A DNA stretch of 64,000 bases from Chrysomallon squamiferum. Lineage: Eukaryota; Mollusca; Gastropoda; Neomphalida; Peltospiridae. The stretch covers positions 8,667,386 to 8,731,385 of the forward strand of contig CM022671.1 of the NCBI GenBank assembly GCA_012295275.1, written 5' to 3'. A model generated the notes under the pieces. It searched no databases. It saw only the letters and a list, made by a program, of their open reading frames with translations, and had not been told where the DNA came from. Positions 1-16,000 of the stretch are shown here, one piece after another; positions within the stretch are counted from its first letter, which is position 1, and each line of letters opens with the position of its first letter. The position numbers and the translations under genes were made by a program.

Positions 1-947
1 TTGATGAATTATTTGGTCTGGTCATTTATTTTGTTTGTATATTAGACTTTCAGTTAATTTTTGGCAGTGATTTAACTCATTTGTTTTGCTTTGAACAGTA
101 TATAATGAATAATCAACTTGATTTTTTAAACCGAAAGAAAGAAAAAACTTATTTTATCTGGTAAAATATCTTCTTTTTTTTTTTTTAACTTTATTTTACT
201 TTTACTTTTTCTTCATTTTTATTTTATTTATTTTTTAATTAGTATTGTCTCTATTTCCTTATTTACTCAAAGTATAATTAAAAGTCTGCAATGAATGCTG
301 TTACTTGTAAACCAGTGTTTAAAGGTCATACAATACTGACTACAAAACCATTGATAATAAATAAATAATTATCCACTCTTTCATAAACTTGCTGCTTCTA
401 AAGGAAAGGAAATCTCATCAAAACAAATTAAAAAATAAGCAGTGTTCAATTGATTTTCAAGACTAATCTTATTCAAATTCCATACATTCCATGCTGAGTG
501 TTATAAGATGAATTATTTTGATGTGTAACTGGACATTTTTATTTTTTATTATAAGTATTTCTATACACTGATTTTTGTAATTGTTCAAGGCAGTAAATTT
601 GTAATCATTTCATCATGAATATCTGATAAATAAAAATAAAATGATAAAAAAAAAATTACTCCCCCCCCCAAAAATAAGCACCACAATCTTTAATTCATTT
701 TAAGCTATCATTTTACAAATTTAACTTATACCTGCTTTGTTTTGAATAGTATACAAGGATAACTAATGATTAACTTAATAGTTTTAAGCCAAAAGAAAAA
801 CTGCATTTTATCCTTTAATATACTTTACTGCTTATTTTCTTTATCTTCTTTTTTCTTTTTCTTTTGGTTTTGTTTTGTTTATCAATAAGCAGTGTTTAAT
901 TGATTTTCTGATTTGGTTTTCTGCTTACAAATTCCAACCAAGGGGGG

Positions 948-1165
<218 letters not shown>

Positions 1166-2904
1166 GACCATTTAAAAAATCATTCATTTTAAAACAGCAG
1201 TCTTTGGTTTTTAATATTTGATAATAAAATACAGCTAACTCAGGTGTTTGTTTAATGACTATTGTTCTTGTCTACAGTTTTTTATTTTAATGAATATTTA
1301 GTCGAGACTTCTTGTGACACACTGATATATGCATGACATCAGAACTGTCTCTTATCTCTATTAATGTATGTCAGTATATTACAGAGGTTAGGTTGGTGCT
1401 TACCTAGACTTGCTATTGTTTAACATTTCCTGATACATGCAAATGATGTTGTAGCAGATCAATAATAATAATGAGCTTTTATTTTATTTTTTTATTTTAT
1501 TTAAAAAATAAAAATGAATAAAATGTATTAATATTATTATTATTGTTGTTATTATTATTATTATTTTTATTTTTATTTTTTTCAAAATATCTTTTTCTTA
1601 GACTGAAATTATTTTATTCTTTAATAGTATAATGAATACAGTTTTAAATTAGAAACAGTTTTTATTATTTATTTAATAAGATTTTATTTGGAAAGCAAAA
1701 AAATGAATAGAAAAAATAATTTTAAGAGATTTTGCAGCTGAGTTTGTGAATAATTATTGGAAATCTTATTATATAAACAAAATTGTTTTTTCTCAAAATT
1801 GTTTTGTTTTGTTAACAGATTTATTTTCCTACAGGAAGAAAAAAACAACAAAACAAAAAAAAACCTCAAAGAACCATGAACATCTTAATTTTTTGGTTAT
1901 CTGAACATAATTGATTACTGAGCAATTTTTCCAACATGCAATACTTCATTCTGCAGCTGATCAAATCGGTCAAACAAAAAAATCTAAAGAAAGTGGAAGA
2001 TATATTTATACACAGAGCAGAATCTGTGTTAGCAGATGTTGTGAGAAATATTTGCAGAAGCATTTAACTCAGGCATACAGGTGCAGATGGTACTGAATGC
2101 GTGATCAGATGTGATAAGCAGATTGCTATTTGTTTCAAACAGATGAAAACAATAGTAAAAATTCAGTGTGTGTGTTTAATAAAATAAATGTATAAATCAG
2201 ATCTGACAATACATATTTTGTTGCTGAATATAAGATTAAAACAGTTGTGTATGTATGTTTTTCTTTCTCTTTCTGTGTATGTGTGTGTGAGAGACAGCGA
2301 GTGTGTGACTTTAAGAAATAAAACAGATTTGACTAAATATAATTTGCAACTATTTGTTAAATAGATTATAGCAGTTTATATGTCTATGTGTGCTTATGTT
2401 CGTGAGTGAGTGAGAGAGTAAAACGGGGCACAATAAAATGTGCTGTTATTCAGACAAGGAATACAAAATCAAACAATATTATATAAATACTTCTGCTTAT
2501 TAAGATGTATCTGAGGTAGCAACATTAATTCATTCACTGTACTCAATACTCATGTAGCATATATTACTTGGTTTTACTGCTTTTATCTGGTCCACACTAA
2601 TTAGATATTATTTTTATATCTCCAGGCTTTTTAAACATTTATTTTTTGTCTTAATATTTTATGTTTTCTTCAAAACTGATGCACAGTGTATAGTGCACAA
2701 ACGGTGATCTTTCACTTTATCACATATCTTAATATATTTCAACTATGGCCAATTTTATTCATCATATATTTTATGTGTATGTGTTTATGTTAATTTAGTA
2801 CAGTTTATAAGCTGTGGCTAGCCCACATGTAAAATAAAAATTTATTTAAATATTTATTTGGTCATACATATTGATAATATTATTTCATAGATCACAAATG
2901 TTCA

Positions 2905-3204
2905 AGTGCTGTTTAAAAATATTCTATCATATTGTTATATTTCAGGAAGATTCTTTGATCCACATCTTTTAAAAGATAATCTATCATATTGTTATGTTTC
3001 AGAGATGGATTATGATAATTGCTATTCAAAAATAATGCTGTCATATTGTTATATTTCAGAGATGGATTATGATAATTGCTGTTCAAAAATAATGCTGTTA
3101 TATTGTTATATTTCAGTGATCTTCTGTATTGTATAACATAGATGTCTTTCTTACATTGCATTTGGTTAACTGCTGTTTAAAAATAATTTGTTGATATATT
3201 TCAG
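2905..3204 (+). repeat. 57-bp tandem repeat carrying splice-acceptor copies
   Basis: The 3' part of the intron before the first visible SLC26 exon contains a tandem repeat. Each unit includes an AT-rich stretch ending in a tatatttcag-type acceptor. The acceptor AG ends at 2945, 3002, 3059 and 3116, an exact 57-bp spacing, and the true acceptor AG ends at 3204 after a more diverged unit. Units two to four also share an 'agatggattatgataattgc' segment after the AG. The decoy acceptors lie within 260 bp of the real one. Confidence 0.85.
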
Positions 3205-3755
3205 GCATGGCCTATGGTCAACTGACAACACTTCCCGCAGTGTTTGGGCTGTACGTTTCATTCTTCCCAGTTCTGATATACTTCTTTTTTGGAACATCAA
3301 AGCACATGTCAGTTGGTAAGTTTTAGCAAGGTTACGAGTTTCGATTACATTAACCTCATCAGAATATTTGACTACAGGAAAAACAACTGTCAGCTCCAAG
3401 TGCTGAATAAACAAAAAAGCAAATAAAACAGGCTTAGTTGTTTCGTCATTAGAATTCCATTGAGGAAATCTATCTTTATTTATGGATTTGAATTGTCCTT
3501 TTTAAGGTGACTTTGTGTTCTTGTTTTCCTGCTAAGAATACGCTCTGTGTAATTTCATCTTCAGCCTCTGTGGCCACCTCGTATCAGATTAAATCGTAGC
3601 AGCAATTAAATGAAACCCTCATTGTAGAACCTTACTATTTGTCATGACTCAACAAAGTTCCAATTTGTCTTTAGTTCTTTTCTTTCTTTCTTTTTTTTGT
3701 TTTGTTTTAGCTGTGTCATCCAACTAAATTTATCTGTTTGGTTTCCTTGTTTTTT

Positions 3756-3796
<41 letters not shown>

Positions 3797-4053
3797 TAAG
3801 GAGGGTATGTAATTTTTAATGTTCTTTTATAAATATTCGTTTAATTGTTATTTCAAAATGGTTAAACTATTTATAATCTATTTAGAATAATTTTATTTCA
3901 AAAAAATATATTACAGGTTTAGGTTTGTTTATATTTATTTCAATTGCATGAAGCATTAATATAGCTCTTCTCAAAATAAATACTGATTTAAGAAACACAA
4001 AAAAATCTTCTGCAACTGTTCAACTGAGAAGAATGTTCTTAAATAAGTTTTGA

Positions 4054-4086
<33 letters not shown>

Positions 4087-7000
4087 CTGTTTTTCTTTCA
4101 TTAAAGTTTGTTAATGAGCAGTAAAATTAGAACTGTGATAATATTAAGAAAAATAGACAGTTTGAATTACTACAATGTTTTGTTAATGACTAAATATGCC
4201 AATTATTTTGCTAAGGGATTGGTGGAAAATTGCAATAGCCTTTTCAGACTCAATCCTATGGTTTCCAGATTGAACCACCTATCTAACTAGCACCATTTAA
4301 AAGCTATGGTTAAGTCTAGCTGTCTTGTAACAGGAAGCAGAGACATGTTATAAATTGGTTTCTTACTTGTAGTCATCAATCTACAGTTGACCCTTAAGCA
4401 AAACTGGAAAAAAAATAAATAAATAAATAAAAAATAAAAAAATCTTGTAAAAATAATTCTGTTTGTACCCTGTAAGGCTGCATTTATTTATTATGTCAGA
4501 TTTTTTAATACTTTAATTTTTTTTAATTTTTTTTTTACCTTGGACTCGGTTATGATTTCATGTTTTCATAAGTTTTATCTCACTATCATTTTTCTGTGTC
4601 ATACGCTGTCAGATTCTATCAGTTTACATTTCAGAGCTGGTGTTTTCATCTGTCAGTAGATCCACAAACATGAAGCTGTTTGCCAAAACATTAGCCAAGA
4701 TATAAATTGTTCAAATAGCCTTCAGCCATTTTATATTAGCGTGTAATTTTCTGTCACAGAATCTGTTATATTAAGTAGTAACTTTTTCAGATTTAGTTCT
4801 AATTTGTTTTGGTTTAAGATTTCATTGTCATTTTTAGCTTGACTGAAGTACTTTACTTAACTTTAAAGATATTTAAAAATTAAAAAAAAAAAATAATAAT
4901 AATAGTTGGTAAATTTCATCATATAAAAGGAAACATGCAGAAAATAAAAAAACACAAAAAAATATCAGAGTTTGCCTACTGTCTTAGTTTGTAATACTGT
5001 TATTTATTTCTTCTATATCATTATATATATGTTGATGTGATGCGAGTTTTCCTTTTCATCATAAAATAAAAATTGCTAGTAAATCATATTATGATGTTTA
5101 TCTTCCAGGTTAAAAATAACTGAGACTTGCACAGTTTGGGTTGAGTCTTAAAGTTGAAACAAAAACAAATTATGATTCCTTTTATATTCCATTAAAATTA
5201 AATTTCATTTTGGCTGAGTTTTAAGGAATAAAAATTGATGGAGTGTGATTTTCTTTAACGAGAGTTTTTCTTATTATTATCATTATTATATTATATTATT
5301 TATCTTCTTCTTCATTATTTATCTGAAATGTCAATAATGACAAAAATTAAAAAATTAAATAAAAACTGGAAATCGTTAAATGCAATATTTGTTATATCAT
5401 ATGAGCAGTTGACTTAATCGTGTGTTAATTTAACAGGAACGTTTGCTGTTGTTAGTCTTATGGTGGGATCTGTGGTCAGCAAGGGGCTAGCCTCCCAGGG
5501 TATTACTGTCCTTGAAGGAGACTCTTCCATGGCAGGAACTAATGGGACCAACTGCACAAAATGTTACTATGCCGATGATCCTTATCTCATAAATATCCAG
5601 CTAGGCTATGCCATGGCTGTCACATTTGCAGTTGGCTGTTTGCAGGTGTGTATAACATTTCAGAATTATTTACAGTGTCTCAGGATTAATAAAATTATGG
5701 GCAATAAGTGTAGAGTTTCTTTATTTTTGAGTTTTAGTTTTCCAATAAAATATAAACAGCAACAATGTTTTTTTGTTGTTTTTTTAAAAATATATAATAA
5801 AGAAATCTTTATTGCGTCATGATGCAATGTTGCTTTCATAAACATTTATTACAAGTGGGATGAAATTACAAACCTTAGTTATCATATTTCCAGTTCAGTG
5901 CTCTGGAACTTAATTTTTTTCGTAACCTTTATTTTTTGCTTTGACAATATGTAAGATTAATGTTTTTGTAAAAGATGATGATAATTATAAAAATTATGAT
6001 GATGATGATCTTCAGTAAAAAATAATTGTTTTTAGAGAGTTAAGTTTTTTCTCTCTGAAATTCTGAAATATTTAAACTATGTATAAACAGATTATAATGA
6101 CACTGTAGATTTTCTATCAACACCAGCATGTTTTTGTTATGAATTCTCACACACTGTCTTTGTGAAAAAAATAAAAAGTAAAAAATAAAAAAAATAAAGA
6201 AAAAGACTTAATTGTATCTCATTTAGACATAACTATACTCTGGAGTGCAAAAATAAATCTTAAATACAAAATCATATCAATATAAATAAGTTACTTGTGC
6301 ATATGCCCTGTAACAAGATGTATGCACACATTCATTTATATATAAATATATGCAAACAGAGAGCTACTATTATATAATTCAATAAACAAATGTGTTCAAC
6401 AGGTTTCTATCATAAGGTAAAATACTGTATGCATGTAAGAAAGCCTCATAAAAATTGCATGAATTTGTGTCTGATTTGTTCTTTCAGTTGCTGATGGGTT
6501 TCCTCAGACTGGGCTTTGTGTCTGTGTACCTGTCCGACCCACTGGTCAGTGGGTTCACCACTGGGGCAGCCTGTCACGTGTTCACCTCGCAGATAAAACA
6601 CATCTTTGGAGTGAAAATTGCTAGATACAATGGCGCATTTAAACTTATCTACGTAAGCAGAACTTGACTAAAAGAAAAACAGTACTGTTACGGTACTCTA
6701 GCAATAGTAACCCCATTCCACTGAAGGTTTCTAATTAAAGCCAGAGGCAGTGTTCATGTCCACAATGATCAATGGTAGTGGGTATTATTTTCAGAGTCGG
6801 GTTCATGACTGAAACATAAAGCTGTCACACTTTTCTCAGTCATATTACAAGTCCTTTCACAACCGTATCACTTTCGGTGTTTATTTCAGCTATATGTAAT
6901 TTTAACCACCAGAATTAATTTCTGCAGAGATGAATGAGGTCTTCAGTGAGATATAATATCGTGAAAATTAGAAGATGGGTTCGTTTTACCGTTCCACTCT

Positions 7001-10000
7001 GTTCTAATTACCATTTTTAGATCTGCACATGTCACAGTCTATAATAAAATATTCATCACCTTTTGTTGTTGATCATTTTCGCAGTAATAAAAATTTGTGC
7101 ATGTTAATAGGGATTGTCATCTGTTGAAAATCTAATGAAATGCACTGAAAATTCAGAGACAAAATTTAAACTAAATGAAAGAAAATGGTTTTGATGTTTT
7201 TGTCAGTTTATTTGTACCTATTACATTTATCCTCGAGATCATTTTATATCTTTTTTAATTTACAGCACACATAACATTTTTTACTATTGATATTATATTA
7301 GTTATTGTAAATTATCTTTTGTGTGTGTGTGCATGTCATATTATGCATGATATTAAACATTTAGCCATTATCTTACATTTTTATAGTTCTTGATTATACT
7401 GTGCTGAACAAAATTCACAATTTTAAATTTTTTATAATTAATTATATTACAGTATCATGTAATTAACAAATTAATAAAGTAATATATTTATTTCTCATAT
7501 TTTTCCACTAAAGTTTTGCATTTATATTACTGATATAAAAACATTATTTATTTACTTATTTATTTATTTATTTATTCTGTTTTGTATCATTTTAGTCATA
7601 TCGAGATTTCTTTACGAACATTCCAACAACAAACTCTGTGACACTGATAACCTCAATTTTGTGTATTTTGATGATTGTGGCAATCAAGGAAGGAATAAAC
7701 AACAACCCCAGATGCAAAGGCAAACTGAAGATGCCTGTTCCAGTGGAGCTGATTGTGGTAAATAGCCACTGCTGATGTTTTCTGCTCTATCCTATTTAGA
7801 TCACACACAGACATATACACACAATTACTATTCAGTTCTTTTCTTCTCTACTCTGCTACTCTCTAAGCTCTGCTCTCCTCTGATGCTTTATTCTCTGCTC
7901 TTCACTTCTGTACTCAGCATTCCTCTAACATACTACATGTTATAGGTTTATAAGTGTACGTCTTTAAAACATTTAACAGTGTTTCTTTTTCATTTACTAC
8001 ATATTCTTTACTGTTTATAGCAAACACAAATATATATATATGTACACACAAACATGCTCTAGGACATTATTTCATTTTTATGGATATATTGAGGTATATG
8101 AAATTATTATACATTAACTAGCCCTTTCCAGGACAGACATCAGTTACTTTTTCTATTTGGATTTTTTTCATTTTATTTTATTTATTTATTTATTTGTTTG
8201 TTTATTTTGTCTTACATTGAATTAGGTGGTTCTTGGAACAATTATATCATACTTTGTGAAGTTAGAAGACAAATTCAATGTTGATGTTGTTGGTGAAATC
8301 TCTGTTGGGTAATATTGTTCATTATTTGTTCATTTTGTATAATAATAATATGAAGACATTCACATCACATATAAATAGTCATTAATAATAACTGTATGAT
8401 TTACTTTACATGATTCATCATTCAAGCACAAAGAAATTATTATATATATATATATATATTTATAACAAATGACAGTCACGTCACATAAATCATACAGTTA
8501 TTCATCAATATTATGTATTCTATATATTAACTAGCTCATTGTTCCGGCAATAAAATAAAAAAAAAAATTTTTTTTTTTTTTAATTCTGTACTTATTTATT
8601 ACAAGTTTTATAAATTACATTTGTTTTTGTATTTTTAATTCCTTCATCAATAATTTAAAAATATTTTCATTCTAATGTTTACATATACACACACAAATGC
8701 ACACACACACACACACACACACATACACACACACATACACACAGACACACACACATATTTATATGTTGTTGTTGTTATTTATTTAAGCTTTCATTTTTAA
8801 ATAGAATTCCTCCACCAAATGTAAAGCAGTTCAAATACTTGACTGAAGTGATCACAGATGCCTTTGCCATTGGAATAGTTGCCTTTGCCATATCAGTGTC
8901 AATGGCTAAAATTTTAGCCAACAAACATGACTATGACATAGATTCTAACCAGGTATGATTATAAAAATTCATTTTCAGAGAAATAGAAATAACTAGGTTT
9001 TTTTGGAAATAAATTTTAGAAATTTAGTTAAATGATTGTATTTGTTATTTATTTATTTATTTTTGTTTAAATGAAAATTGAATATTGTTTGTCATTAAAA
9101 AAAAAAAAACGTGTCAAAATATTTATAATTCTGCATTTGAATTGGTTTCAAAGTTACATAATTATAAAAACATTTAATAATGGAAAATATAGAATAAAAA
9201 ATTCATAATTGTAAATTTTCTTTGGATGCTTTTCCATTGTTTGCTTTTTGTTTTTTGATGACTAAAACTCAGTTATTTTATGAAATTATGAAATAATATA
9301 TTCAATTTGTTAAATTTGTTTTTTTTGTTTTGTTTAATAGAATAGTGTTTTATTAACTGTGTTACATTAAACACTGGTCAGTTAAGAAATTGACCTGGGT
9401 ATATATATATATCTGGAGGGGGGTATTTTCCTACATTAAACCAAACAACAGACCTGGGTATATATATTTTTGGAGGGTGAGGGTAATTTCCTACAGTAAA
9501 CCTTTTTCTTTTGTTTTCATTTCAGGAGCTTTTTGCCTACGGCATTAGTAATGTGTTTTGTTCCTTTTTTTCATCATTCACATCATCAGCGTCACTGTCT
9601 AGGAGTTTGGTTCAGGAGGGAGTGGGAGGAAGAACTCAGGCATGTATTTAGTTCTGTTTAGAAGCTCAGCAAAACAGTCAGGTTCTCTAGTACCAACAGC
9701 TGTTAGGAAAATACTGAAAGTGGGCTCGTAAAGTCCTGTTCAGTCTGCAGCCTAAATACACTACTTATATTTTTTATTAAATTTTATTTCTTTGTTTTTA
9801 AAAATTTTATCTTGTGTTCCTTCCATTTTGTTTTGTATTCAAAAAACAACATAAAATGACTTTCAGCAGAGGTTGTAAAACATGAAAATTTTGTGTTTAA
9901 CAATGACAGAAGAAAAATATATTTTGCCTCATGCAGAATGTGAGTGTTTGTTTAATAACACCTCAACGCATTTTTTATTTTATTTTTTATACTGGTAGCC

Positions 10001-13000
10001 AAGTAATTAAAAGTATGAAAATAGCTAAAGCTTTGGTAACTGATACATCTGTATACCGAAGCATATTAAGTACTTAGCAGTGTCTGGCAAATTTCATGTA
10101 ATCTGATTCAAATAATCAGATCTGTCACAGATTATTGATATTCTCTCACAGCTCACAGCAGTAATTGGAAACTCAGGAAGAATTAATTTGCTTCCGTGAT
10201 TTGCAGCTTAATTAATTGATCTGAAAATCACAGCTATGTAAGAATTGAACTGTATCAGTGATTTTACACTCATTAATTTTTGTGTGGTACCTAGAGTAAA
10301 CTTACCATTAAAATGGATTTTTAATGCAACTGAATTGTATTAATATTATTCAGGATAAAATTATTTTTAAGATCAGGCTATCTATTGGACAAATTTATGA
10401 TTAAGGATGAATTTACTAACTGATAAAAGTAATATTAAGTTTGGACTTATTGTCTGACAAAATTATTTTTAAGATTTGACCTGCTGTCTGAGACAACTAT
10501 TATAAAGTTTCAACTCACTGTGTGTCAAAATTATTATTAAGTTTAGACATATTGTCTGACAAAATTATGATTGAGTTTGGACTTATTACATGAGAGAATT
10601 ATGAATAAGACTGGACTTCTGTGTCATAAAATTATTAACATTGGACTTACTATATATTAAAATATTCAGAATAAAGATATAATAAAGAGATAGAGTTTTC
10701 ATTATATTAAAATGAATCTAGATAATATTGACTGATGTTCAGTCTGACTCAGTTATGTATTTATAGTTAAACTTCTGTTTAAGTATAATGAGTTCTAAAA
10801 CAAACTTACCATTAAAATAGGTGTGTATATTCTAAAAAGCTTTGTCCATGAAATTAAACATTTTAAACAAAATCTATCATTAAGATGAGAGTTTCATTGT
10901 ATTCTGACAGAATTATATTTAGAGAACATGTCAAAATCTTCTTTTAAATTTTTTTTTTATTATGATGGTTATTATGATAAATAAATATTAAAAAAATAAA
11001 AAATAAAATTATTAAATAAAAAAATGTTAAGAAAATAGTTCATTAAAGTAAGATGCTAGAGGTGTTTTTAGAGAAATTTTATTTTAAATTTAATTTTTTT
11101 TTAATTATTATTATGGTTACATTTTTTTACATGCAGTGACATAAAACAAATCTGTATGTAAATACAACAGAGTGAAATGTTATAATTTATTGTTTTTTTC
11201 TGCTCTTCATTTTAGGTTGCTGGTCTCTTCTCAAGTAGTCTGCTTCTGATTGTGTTACTTCTTATTGGGCCTTATTTTGAAGCTCTTCCAAATGTTAGTA
11301 TTTTCTCTTCTTTTCTTCTGTGTTATTATAATTTGTTTACCAGTAAAGAATGGCACTATTTAAAAGACCTTAATTTACTCTACCTCCTGTTTATAATTTT
11401 TGAACTAATGATGTTATGTAATTTATGTTTCATGGAAAATCTGATGTATTATTACTCAGTTATATGAGAAAAGACACATTAATTTTATATATTTGTATTT
11501 TGTATTACCTACAGAGCACCTTATTTACTTTTTATCTTCTTTTAAAAAAAAAAAATAATAATTTGCTATTTTTATCTGTGGTTATCTAAAATACTTTGAT
11601 GAAGTATCTCTCAGCCAGTAATGAGTTTTCAATGAAGATGTAAATATAAAAAACCCGCTGGTGTCACTGCAGAAGTTTCATTCATTAGCATTTGTGAAAA
11701 TATGCAAATTATGTATTAAAAAAATGATTGCAATAGCTAACAACAGATCAGTTTCAGTTACATTTAATGATTTTTTTTTTTTTATTATTTTTTTTTTTTT
11801 TGTAAAGTATATAAAAATGTCCTACTTTTAAGAAAGATGGTTTCCTAATTCTTTTGTTCTGCGACAAACTGCCTATGAGACAGTAATTAATTTGTTTCTA
11901 AATACTTTGTTAACTCCAGTGCATTCTGGCTTCAATTATCATCGTGGCTCTGAAGGGCATGTTCAAACAGTTCACAGAGTTGAAACGGCTGTGGGGAATA
12001 TCCATCATTGATTTTGTGAGTACAGTAAACACCTTAATTAAGACCTAATGTATTTCTTTTATTAGCATGTGCTTAATTAACTTCATCAAGAAATATCTGG
12101 TATACAAAGAAGAAGACATTATATATTGATTAATTACATAAGTGTGCCAAAACGATAAATAGACACACACTCATAAATATATATAAATAAATAAACTGTT
12201 ACTGAAAACAAAAAAGTATAAATTTGATTTCCATTTTACAAACAAGTATTTTATTTAAGTATTCTACAAAATTTATTTATTTTTGCTAATAAATTTATGT
12301 AATTATTATCATTATTCCTAAATTTTTTAATGTAACCTTTCAAGTTACAGAACATCCATTAATAGTCAATACCTGGGGCTGTTTTTTGCTTTGACAAACA
12401 AAAAAAAAATAATTTATATTTTGATAAAAACAAAAGATTTTTAAATGAATATTAGTTTTTCGTTTATTATTATTGTTTTGTGGTTGTTTTTATTATTGTT
12501 ATTGTTGTTTTTGTTATTATTATAATATTATTAATTGTTTTATTTTTTTAAATTATTATTATTATTATAGGCAATCTGGTTGGTAACATTTATAGCAACA
12601 TTTCTGCTTGATGTAGATTTAGGTCTTCTTGTTGGTGTCATATTTGCCCTTCTCACAGTCATCTATCAGTCACAAAGGTGAGCAGGAATATTTCACTTTT
12701 ATCATTTCAGTTTACATAACTGGTAATATACTTCCTAACTTAGCTAATTTACAGGCAGTAGAAGAGCATTATGGATGAATAATAGATGCAAGAAAATAGA
12801 AATAAAATGATCTGCAGAATTATAATAATTAATTTAGCAAGAAGAGGTACTTTTGTATTATCAGAAATGTTCAGCAAATTTTAATAACTACAGCACTTGT
12901 TTGAGGCTGAGTTAATTTGGTATAATTCATTTATAATTAAATATTTTATTAGAGAAAAGTACACATAATTAACACACACCCCAAAAAAAAATAATTTTTT

Positions 13001-16000
13001 TTTACTTCATTTCAAATACATCTGTCAATAGTTATAATCATTTTGTATAATAAATACTGTTTAATCTTTATTACAATAGTCTCATTACAATATTTGTTTA
13101 TGTTTTGATCCAAATTTTTATTTTAATACAATCTATATTTTTTAATTTCTAGGCCATATTCTTGTATCATGGGACAGGTTCCTGGAACAGATTTATACAG
13201 AGATGTGTCTATATACACTGCTGTATGTATTATTAATTACTCAATAAGTAATTATATTTATAGCTTTTGAGACTCTTTTTCTAATAACATTTCCAGAGTT
13301 ATCTGGAAGAAATTACTTTTAAATTCATTGATTAGGTGTAAGTTGTATTGCATGAGTAGTCTCCCCTATATTTGTATGTGAAACATAAATGAAGTAATTT
13401 AATCTAACACTACAATCAATACCAAAAGAAAGTTTGAAGCAAAATATCACATCATTTTATCCATTTTAAAAATTATTTTTTATCCATTAATGTTTGAGTT
13501 TACATAAAACAATCTTCTTTTTCTTATTACTTACTTGTGTGTGTGTGTGTGTGAGTGTGTACACACAATTGTTTTTCTAATTAAATGGGCCAGGTTTGAT
13601 GCATCTGAATGATAGTTTTGTAATTTTACCTTTTAAACTTCAGAATCTAACTTGATTTTAAATGAAGCTCTCTTATTGAAAATCTTTGTTTTTTGTAAAA
13701 CTATGTTTACAAATCTATTAGAAATGTTGATATTAATGATAACCTGATAATTTTATTCCTTAAATCTGTTTACATGAAACCATTTTAATACAGTTTTGTC
13801 GGTGTTTTATTTGCCATACTTACTCAGTTCTGATACAAACATTAATGTGAGTGATACTATTACAATTTCAGGCACAGCAGATCCAAGGAATAAAGATTTT
13901 CAGATACGACTCTGCACTGTTTTTTGCCAATACAGAACACTTCAAAAACAGCGTGTATAAACTGACAGTTAATCCCAAAATTCTGAAGAAAAAAATGAAG
14001 AAGCGTGAAAAAATGCTCAAGAAGTCGAAAAAGAACGAATTGAAAGAAAAGAAACAGGTAGACAAATACAAACACAGTAATCGCTCAGTGAAAACCTTTA
14101 ATTTATAAAGATGAGTTTATGATTCTATGAATATTATGAGCCAAATTTATAAAACCTATTTTTAATTTTTTTTAATATTTTTAAATAACAAGTAAAATGT
14201 AGAAGTGAAAATATTTATCAAACAATATTTCATCAGATACATTTTTGTGGCTGTTTAATTGTTTTATTTTTTATAATATAATTTCTTTTCCTTTTTATTT
14301 TTATTTCTTTATTTTCTTTTATTATTATTAAATTTTTTGTTGTTGTTAAATTTTTTTGTTATCAGACCAGAGTCCTAACAATATTTTTAATGACTACCAT
14401 AAGAATAAACTTGTGTACTAGCACTGGTTTATAGTCTTGTTTCCAAATTAACTCATTTTTGTTAAACAACAATAAGCTGTGACTAACAAGAATTGTTTTA
14501 CTTACCAGAATGGAAATACGACCAACGCTGACATGCAGCTAACAATCAACGACAGCATCACTGATGAGATGACTTCACAGAGTGACCCCACAGCTGTTGA
14601 CTCCAATGTGTCAACAATCAGTACAGAACTCACCGACATCCACTCCATCATCATTGACTGCTCAACAGTCGGCTACGTGGACTCTGTAGGTGTGAAAGCT
14701 TTGGGACAGGTACGAAACTGTTGTATGAAGTTTCACATTTTCAAATCTCTTTTTATTAAAACATCAGTCCTATTGATATATTGTTTAATTAAAATATGAA
14801 TTACAAGTAAAATTACATTTAGTGATTACTTAAAGATAGACAGGTAGGTAGATAGGCAGATTTGTAGATAGGCAGACAGACAGAAATGTTTTTTCCTTAT
14901 TGCAGTATTTATTTTAGTGCAACATTCAAATAATAATTTACCTCCTGAAAAACATAATTTGTATCACAACTGAAGCTGGGAAAAACATTCAGTTTTCTGT
15001 ATTGTGTTTACATTATAAAAATAATAATAATAATTAAGCATTTCTCCATTGTAAATTATTAATTTATTGTTAAAATTATTAAAAATTAATAAATAATAAT
15101 GTGATTTCAACACTGACATGATTATTTTACAGATTGTACAGGAGTATGGTGCGGTGAACATTGGAATCTATCTTGCACAGTGTAAAGGTCAGTATTACAT
15201 CATACATACAAATTATTTCAGATTACACTGATATATTATTTACTGTTCCAACTAGTATCAATATATACAAATTTATCTAAAAGCTCTATTTATATAGTAT
15301 ATATTAATATTGCAACAAATGCTACTGTTCAGAAGCTGTCATATTTTAATGTTGTCCTTACAGGCAGAGTTAGACAGATGCTGGAGAAGACTGGATACTT
15401 CAAGACAGAGGAGGACAGGGAGGGGCTGTTTGTGACAATCCACGATGCTGTTCTCACTCTTCTGCAGTCACACAAGTTCAAATCAATCAGTGACAGTGAG
15501 GTAAATACAAACACTTTCATTCATGTGGCTTACAATTACCATGACAGTGATAAGTCAGTACAGAGTTAGTTAAAGAAATTGTAAAATTTATGGATAATCT
15601 ATGACATAGGCATATATACATTAATAAACGTAAGTATAATATAGGTACGTTCTACTAGAATGGTTGCACGAATAAACAATAATAATATTAATGTTATAAA
15701 TGGAAAGAAATAATTTTTCATCAGTATTTGAACTATCTGAGTTGTATGCTTCTTTTGTGTCACTATAAAATCTGAGAGAAAACAGGAACAGAAACTTAAA
15801 GAATTTTTCTCTTTGCTTTTTCAGTTGCTTTTTGTTGTTGTTTACTGTTTTAAATTTGGTTTCTATTTGAATGATCAGAAGAATTTAAGGTTATTAAAAG
15901 GACCTTGAAAAAATAACAACAAATAAAGCTTACATTGTTACTAAAAATAATAGCTTAATAAGATGACAATGTAATTTATATCTGATTGTGAACATGAAAT

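Noticed and set aside
9640-9650. A GT donor four bases downstream of the GC donor
   Set aside because: Its use would shift the frame at the highly conserved RTQVAG junction.
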